Assembly: GCF_003253565.1 (NCBI RefSeq)
Contig: NZ_QKUF01000001.1
Coordinates: 1,073,867 to 1,137,866 of the forward strand
DNA length: 64,000 nucleotides
Direction: 5' to 3'
DNA from: Thermosporothrix hazakensis
GTDB lineage: Bacteria; Chloroflexota; Ktedonobacteria; Ktedonobacterales; Ktedonobacteraceae
This document shows positions 59,649 through 64,000 of the stretch, piece by piece. The translations under genes and the position numbers were made by a program. Each line of letters starts with the position of its first letter. The stretch's first letter is position 1. The notes under the pieces are model-generated. The model had not been told where the DNA came from, ran no database searches, and saw only the letters and a list, made by a program, of their open reading frames with translations.

Positions 59649-60458
59649 CTAGTGCCGGGTCGACATCGCCAGAAATTCCCAGGACTCCGGGTCACGCTCA
59701 AGATGCTGGCGTAACAGGCCACGCACTGCATGCTCGATCTCGCCATGCAGCTGCTCATTCAGATGCAGACGCGGCACCTGAGCCCAGGAACTGCGTTGGA
59801 GCAGACGCAAGACTTTGAGCGCATTGACCGAGATTTTATGAGACCACAAATGCGAGCACTCGGGACAGAGCGCACCGCCAAGCGTCGGGGTAAAGCCATT
59901 CTCCACCGGTTCCAGCTCCGCATCACAGTGAGCACAGGTCCGAAGCAGCGGCTCATAGCCAATCAATGAGAGAAGGTGAATCTCAAAGAAGCGCAATAAC
60001 AGCAGGCTGCGATCGCGCTCATGGGCGGCATTGAGCGTTCCGGCAGTGCGTTGTTGCTGAAGCTCCTGCGCATCAGCATCCAGCACACGCAAGGCTAGCG
60101 TTAGCAGTTCATAGACTTCCGGGTAGGGGTTATCGTCCTCGATCAGCCGGTCAATCAATTCTGCCAGATAGGTACTACAGGTCATATGCCAGAACTCACC
60201 CCGCAGATGGAGAAAGCTTTCACTCACCTGAGCCTGCGTAATAATATCGAGATTACGCCCCTGTGCCACGTGCAAACGCGAAAGGCACAGCAGCTCAAGA
60301 TGGCCCGATTTGCGACTGACCGGGCGACGCGTCCCCTTCGCGATAGCACTGATCTTTCCTTTATAGGGAGTAAAGAGCGTCAAAATGCGGTCGGCCTCGC
60401 CATACGGGAAGCGTTTGAGAATGATTGCATTGGTGGAGTATGTACGTGGTTGCGCCAT
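59649..60458 (-). CDS. recO: DNA repair protein RecO
   Basis: A 269-residue recombination mediator that loads RecA with RecF and RecR. The N-terminal OB fold starts STNAIILKRFPYGEADRILTLFTP; helices follow, and a zinc site is formed by CAHCDAEL and CPECSHLW (about 175-205). The start at 60458 (MAQPRTY) matches homologues; a longer frame to 60599 crosses the tRNA-Cys gene and is not credible. Confidence 0.94.
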   Translation of the reverse strand: MAQPRTYSTNAIILKRFPYGEADRILTLFTPYKGKISAIAKGTRRPVSRKSGHLELLCLSRLHVAQGRNLDIITQAQVSESFLHLRGEFWHMTCSTYLAELIDRLIEDDNPYPEVYELLTLALRVLDADAQELQQQRTAGTLNAAHERDRSLLLLRFFEIHLLSLIGYEPLLRTCAHCDAELEPVENGFTPTLGGALCPECSHLWSHKISVNALKVLRLLQRSSWAQVPRLHLNEQLHGEIEHAVRGLLRQHLERDPESWEFLAMSTRH

Positions 60459-60503
60459 AAAGAGCAATCCAGAAAAAGCATTGGTAGCGTGAACGCCAGA
60501 ACA

Positions 60504-60539
60504 ACACAAAAAGGCGTGAGGTCTCACACCATCACGCCT
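60504..60539 (-). terminator. Intrinsic terminator after tRNA-Gly/tRNA-Cys
   Basis: On the minus strand AGGCGTGA pairs with TCACGCCT around a GGT/ACC inner stem and is followed by TTTTGTGTTGT. Confidence 0.9.
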
Positions 60540-60541
60540 GG

Positions 60542-60613
60542 AGGCGACGAGCGGATTCGAACCGCTGAATGGGGCTTTTGCAGAGCCCTGCCTTACCACT
60601 TGGCTACGTCGCC
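60542..60613 (-). tRNA. tRNA-Cys (anticodon GCA)
   Basis: A 72-nt tRNA. The acceptor stem GGCGACG pairs with CGTCGCC, with U as discriminator, as expected for Cys. The anticodon stem GGGCT/AGCCC encloses CTGCAAA, giving GCA. CCA is not encoded. It lies 14 bases downstream of tRNA-Gly and shares its transcript. Confidence 0.96.
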
Positions 60614-60627
60614 ATACAATAAAAAAG

Positions 60628-60699
60628 AGCGGGAGACGGGATTCGAACCCGCGACATCTTCCTTGGCAAGGAAGCGCTCTACCACTGAGCCACTCCCGC
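60628..60699 (-). tRNA. tRNA-Gly (anticodon GCC)
   Basis: A 72-nt tRNA. The acceptor stem GCGGGAG pairs with CTCCCGC, and the anticodon stem CTTCC/GGAAG encloses TTGCCAA, giving GCC. U is the discriminator. CCA is not encoded. First gene of the pair. Confidence 0.96.
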
Positions 60700-60761
60700 T
60701 AGTCTTAGTGCTAGCGCGTCGTCATCACTTTCTTTTTTCTGTGACTCCCGACTGCACGTAT

Positions 60762-60790
60762 AAAATATCATAACTTGGAAGAGTTGTCAA
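60762..60790 (-). promoter_or_regulatory. Promoter of the tRNA-Gly/tRNA-Cys pair
   Basis: On the minus strand TTGACA and TATTTT are 17 bp apart. The -35 box overlaps the stop codon of the upstream helicase-associated gene. The leader before tRNA-Gly would be about 55 nt. Confidence 0.68.
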
Positions 60791-63135
60791 CTACTTTCCG
60801 AGGAATTTTTTTGAAACTGGGAAAATTCATCTAAAGCGAAGCCTCGTTCCCGTAACAGAGCTCGTAACCGCCCCAGATCGGAGGGGGAAATGCGCACAAA
60901 GCGATACTCTGGCTCAAGCGTTGGACCCAGTAAAGCACTCACCTGCTCGTCTCCATGTAGATCCTGTAATACCTGCTCAGGCAAACGCAGTAGCGGGCCC
61001 TGCTCAAGATAAATGGACGTGCTGGCACTATAGCCATCACCCCAGAGTTTCAGGCGGGGCAACAGAGAGCCCGGGATCCCATCAAGGCAATACCGTTGCA
61101 GAAAACGAATGATCCCTTCCAGCTCCATTCCCTGTTTCAAGGCCTGCCGCACGGAGTCAGGCGTGAGACAGAACCCCCCATGAGTCTTGTGCTGCTCACA
61201 GAAGCGCTCAGCCACCGCTGCCACAAAGAGATCAACTACCGGATACAGTGGCTGTAACACCCCATCCTCTAATAACCGCCATTGCGGCCCTCCCGCCTCA
61301 CCGGCCAGCGGAGAGTGAGCAGGCGCTTCCGTTTGTGCAGGCAAAAGCGCACGTTGCCAGAGCCATTCCCGAATCTCCTGCATCCGTTCTGGAAGCACCT
61401 CGACCAGTGTTGAGCTCAAGCGCCGCACATACAGTTCCTCCTGTGCACAGAGCTCATCCAGCACCGCCGGGTCTTCAACTTCCAGCAATATCACCTTGCG
61501 CCAGAGCTCGACCCGCCGCGCCTGTCGCTCCCACTCTTTGAGCGAATAAGCGACATTCTGTGGTAATGTGCTATGAGACTCTGTTTCCAGAAAGCGGGTG
61601 ATCTTCTCAGCATTCAGTCCCTGCTGAATGGCCCGCACCACACTGGCCTTCGAGAGACGATAGCGAGCGACATGCTCAAGGTCAATCCGTTCAGCAAAAC
61701 GATCCAGAGAGATCAGCAACCCCTCCGAGACGGGAGCAAGAACGACCAGCTCAAAGTTCGGTTGCACAATCAAACGACCCTGGATCTCATCGCCTGTTAC
61801 AGGTTCACGCTCTGCCATAATCAAAGCCGCCTCTGGCAGAAGACGAAAACGTGTCGGCTTCTCGGCATGATCCAGTTCAGTGATCCCGAGCCAGGTAAGC
61901 ATCTGGCTAACTACTGTCTGAATAAAGCCGCCCTCGACGGCATACCAACCCTCACGCGGCGTCAGCCAGCCCTTCCGCAACCGGAAATCCCAATTATAGG
62001 GGTTACAACCAGTCGAATAGCGCTCCGCTCGCGGCCCATACTGCCGAGGGAAGAGCAGGTAGGGAGCAAAGAGCTTCATATGCGCAATAAAAGCAGGAAA
62101 TGTAATCCACTCCCCCACTTCCTCGTATTTCAGCCGTTCAATCACAGTCTGCCGAGAGCGCAGTATCTCGCTATGCACCGCCTCAAGGGGCGCGGGACCT
62201 GGCCGCACATTCACCTCGGGAAGATAGGGAATCTCGTTCCAGAATGCATCTTCAAGCGCGAGCTGATAACAGCGGCGAGCACGCTCAAGCAGTGGTTGCC
62301 GAAAATAGGTTCGAGCCGGAGCAGCCAGCAGTGTCCCCCCCTGGACACGCAATAATCCCAGTTTGAGCAAGAGCAGACGCACAAACAGCAGGTATGGTAT
62401 ATCGGTCTCGCTTCGGATCTGTTCCAGTCGGGTACGGTCATCAACCCGTTCCACAATATAGCGCAAGGCTGAACGCGCCAGCAGGCCATTGTTCAGCAGC
62501 GTGAGCCCCTCTCGTGCCGCCATCACCGCTGACCAGTAGAGATACAGCATTCGTTGCAACGCCCGGGCCCCCGCCCCTACATCGTACAATTGCTCCTCAG
62601 CAAGGGCAGAGAGCGGTTTCGTGGGGGGCCAGAGCTTCAGCGCCGCCTCTTTCACAGATGCGGGAACGATCAGCATACCATCATGAATCCCGCTGGCATA
62701 GTCCAGACTGGCAAATTGTGTCTTCTGGCTCCAGAAGATCAGGCCACGAAGCAGCAACAGATGCAGGGCCATCTCAAACCGCCCGTGCGAATAGGCGGCA
62801 GGATATTGAACACTTCCATTCATGCCCGGGCGAGCATCTTCAAGCTCATTTCCCTCTCCGAGCAATCCTGCATATGTGGCATACAGGGCCAGATCACGGC
62901 TATTGGCCCGCCCGCCGCACCAGACAAGTTCACAGAGCAGCCGCTTTTCCAGCCCTCGCAGCTCGCTCAGCGCCTCTATCAATGCTCCTGGTTCAAACAG
63001 ACGAGCCACAATTTGCTCAAGCTCATTCCCCTCATCTTCGTTGCCAGCCGGAACCTTCACACGTCGTGCCCGGAGCATTGCCTGCACGTGATAAGCTGGC
63101 ACGGTACGCAACAGTTCCAGTTCACTCAACTCCAT
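60787..63135 (-). CDS. Helicase-associated domain protein (Helicase_C_3 / XPB-like)
   Basis: A 782-residue soluble protein without helicase motor motifs. The segment around residues 445-545, LIVQPNFELVVLAPVSEG followed by FAERIDLEHVARYRLSKAS and VRAIQQGLNAEKITRFLE, matches the Helicase_C_3 domain found N-terminal or separate to XPB-type helicases in Actinobacteria and Chloroflexota. The first 400 residues are mainly helical, with winged-helix-like parts. It overlaps the preceding gene by 14 bp, so the two proteins are probably made together. Role unknown; a link to DNA repair or transcription is suggested only by the family name. Confidence 0.75.
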   Translation of the reverse strand: MELSELELLRTVPAYHVQAMLRARRVKVPAGNEDEGNELEQIVARLFEPGALIEALSELRGLEKRLLCELVWCGGRANSRDLALYATYAGLLGEGNELEDARPGMNGSVQYPAAYSHGRFEMALHLLLLRGLIFWSQKTQFASLDYASGIHDGMLIVPASVKEAALKLWPPTKPLSALAEEQLYDVGAGARALQRMLYLYWSAVMAAREGLTLLNNGLLARSALRYIVERVDDRTRLEQIRSETDIPYLLFVRLLLLKLGLLRVQGGTLLAAPARTYFRQPLLERARRCYQLALEDAFWNEIPYLPEVNVRPGPAPLEAVHSEILRSRQTVIERLKYEEVGEWITFPAFIAHMKLFAPYLLFPRQYGPRAERYSTGCNPYNWDFRLRKGWLTPREGWYAVEGGFIQTVVSQMLTWLGITELDHAEKPTRFRLLPEAALIMAEREPVTGDEIQGRLIVQPNFELVVLAPVSEGLLISLDRFAERIDLEHVARYRLSKASVVRAIQQGLNAEKITRFLETESHSTLPQNVAYSLKEWERQARRVELWRKVILLEVEDPAVLDELCAQEELYVRRLSSTLVEVLPERMQEIREWLWQRALLPAQTEAPAHSPLAGEAGGPQWRLLEDGVLQPLYPVVDLFVAAVAERFCEQHKTHGGFCLTPDSVRQALKQGMELEGIIRFLQRYCLDGIPGSLLPRLKLWGDGYSASTSIYLEQGPLLRLPEQVLQDLHGDEQVSALLGPTLEPEYRFVRISPSDLGRLRALLRERGFALDEFSQFQKNSSESS

Positions 63136-64000
63136 ACTGTCCCTCTGTGTGCAAGAGGGGAGTCTGTCCCCGCCGCTTCAATTCTTCTATTAACTGGTCC
63201 ACCATCTCATTGCGCACAATCGCCATTGTTGGTTGAATACGCAGCACCTGTTTTTCCTCAAGGTCGACCTGGGCAGTCAGTTCGGCCATAATCCCCGGAT
63301 CAGCCGTTTCCAGTATCGTCACACCGGTATATAAACGAGCGCGACCATAGCAGTTGAGCCAGTGACGCACCTGTGCCAGCAGCGCACGCAAGCTCTCATC
63401 TGCCCGCGTCTCCTGCAAGGCTTCTAGTAGCTCAAGTAGTGGCTCAGGACGCATGCCTCGATCAAGCGCAGCCGCCATTTTGCCGGGAGAGAGCCGATAC
63501 AGGAGTTTCCCCTGATCAACGCCCGCTGGTTGCAGAAACGACTCCAAACGATCCAGAATAGGCCAGGCCTGCGCACCAGGAGCAACCCTGAGTGTTGTGG
63601 TATTCTCTATTTCTACCAGTGGAAGTCCCTCCCGGAAATCTACAAAGGCGGGTTCCGGCAACGCATCAGCAAACAAGAGATGCTTTGCCTGTGGCAGCAA
63701 ACAGAACGCCTGGACCTGCTGCTCGGCTGAAACGACGGTCGCACAGAGCCCCCACCAGCTCAACGGTCCCCGCAAAAGATACTCCAGATAAACCTTTTCA
63801 GCGCGTGACCAATCATTCCACAACTGAGGGCGTAAGGGATGACGATCATCGGTTTCAAGCCACCAGTGAGGCTGCGGATTGAGCCGTTGTCTATGCTGTA
63901 AAAACAGAGGATTTAGCCGGTAGACAAAGCGAGCAAAGGGAGCAAACGTGACCCATTGACCAAAAGGGACGCGCGTCAGAAGCGCTATCAACGTCTGGCG
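63122..64000 (-). CDS. Helicase-associated-type protein, partial at window edge
   Basis: The last 292 codons of a minus-strand gene whose 5' end lies beyond the window: the frame stays open to base 64000. It contains WVTFAPFARFVYRLNPLF, a motif similar to one in the neighbouring 782-residue protein (WITFPAFIAHMKLFAPYLLF), and ends with VLRIQPTMAIVRNEMVDQL. It has no motor motifs in the visible part. It overlaps the next gene by 14 bp; the two may be related halves of one functional unit. Confidence 0.65.
   Translation of the reverse strand, partial: RQTLIALLTRVPFGQWVTFAPFARFVYRLNPLFLQHRQRLNPQPHWWLETDDRHPLRPQLWNDWSRAEKVYLEYLLRGPLSWWGLCATVVSAEQQVQAFCLLPQAKHLLFADALPEPAFVDFREGLPLVEIENTTTLRVAPGAQAWPILDRLESFLQPAGVDQGKLLYRLSPGKMAAALDRGMRPEPLLELLEALQETRADESLRALLAQVRHWLNCYGRARLYTGVTILETADPGIMAELTAQVDLEEKQVLRIQPTMAIVRNEMVDQLIEELKRRGQTPLLHTEGQYGVE

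Noticed and set aside
59649..60599. Longer RecO start
   Set aside because: The extension would be translated from the tRNA-Cys 3' end and its terminator; the internal Met at 60458 fits homologues.
60186..60773. 195-codon plus-strand open frame
   Set aside because: It crosses recO and two tRNA genes on the opposite strand.
61573..62355. 260-codon open frame antisense to the helicase-associated gene
   Set aside because: No family character and opposite a well-supported long gene.
1..64000. CRISPR array or insertion sequence
   Set aside because: No regularly spaced direct repeats and no transposase-like protein were seen, although the CHAT/sigma locus made me look for a type III-E array.

Overview
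This 64 kb window looks like chromosomal DNA of a Chloroflexota bacterium, most likely class Ktedonobacteria. This rests on gene content and my reading of protein families, with no database search: a WhiG/FliA-type sigma factor, Ser/Thr kinase-TPR and PP2C proteins, CHAT-TPR, DUF4388, Cache-type and transglutaminase membrane proteins, giant FtsX-like permeases, a split complex I locus and a methylmalonyl-CoA mutase set. Genes lie on both strands in short operons, many closed by clear intrinsic terminators. I see no phage, insertion sequence, CRISPR array or rRNA.

Layout. 0-2.3 kb: a sigma-28/WhiG-family sigma factor followed by a FlgM-like anti-sigma gene (minus strand), a small acidic protein, and two tRNA-Ser genes. 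2.4-10.6 kb: a signal-less sugar-binding protein, then a DUF4388 protein, a Cache-type membrane sensor without an output domain, a Tat/lipoprotein sugar-binding protein, its permease and ATPase, and an MFS exporter. 10.6-18.1 kb: a FemAB-type aminoacyltransferase and two very large FtsX-like permeases. 18.1-24.5 kb: a membrane-anchored proline-rich protein, a PH-like protein, a TgpA-type transglutaminase, an MFS transporter and a GlsB-type membrane protein. 24.5-31.5 kb: a subtilase, a TPR-CHAT caspase-like protease, a two-zinc-finger anti-sigma-like protein and a divergent sigma factor.

32-46 kb: universal stress protein, thioredoxin-fold DUF255 protein, TetR regulator, AlkA-type glycosylase, DnaJ/beta-propeller fusion, GT2 glycosyltransferase, metallothionein-like protein with groES-groEL, biotin carrier protein, methylmalonyl-CoA mutase large subunit, glutamate racemase and a PAP2-like protein. 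46-50.5 kb: nuoA-nuoC-(small membrane protein)-nuoD-nuoH, without nuoB or nuoE-G/I-N. 50.6-57 kb: Ser/Thr kinase and a PP2C phosphatase carrying a degenerate trypsin-like outer domain, then hisD. 57-64 kb: MFS transporter, TPR protein, His-rich protein, recO, tRNA-Cys and tRNA-Gly, and two helicase-associated proteins, the last cut by the window edge.

The most interesting locus is the TPR-CHAT / zinc-finger / sigma-factor neighbourhood at 26.5-31.5 kb. It resembles, without any CRISPR effector, the logic of type III-E Craspase modules, where a TPR-CHAT protease cuts a protein that restrains a sigma factor. Whether these genes work that way is inference.
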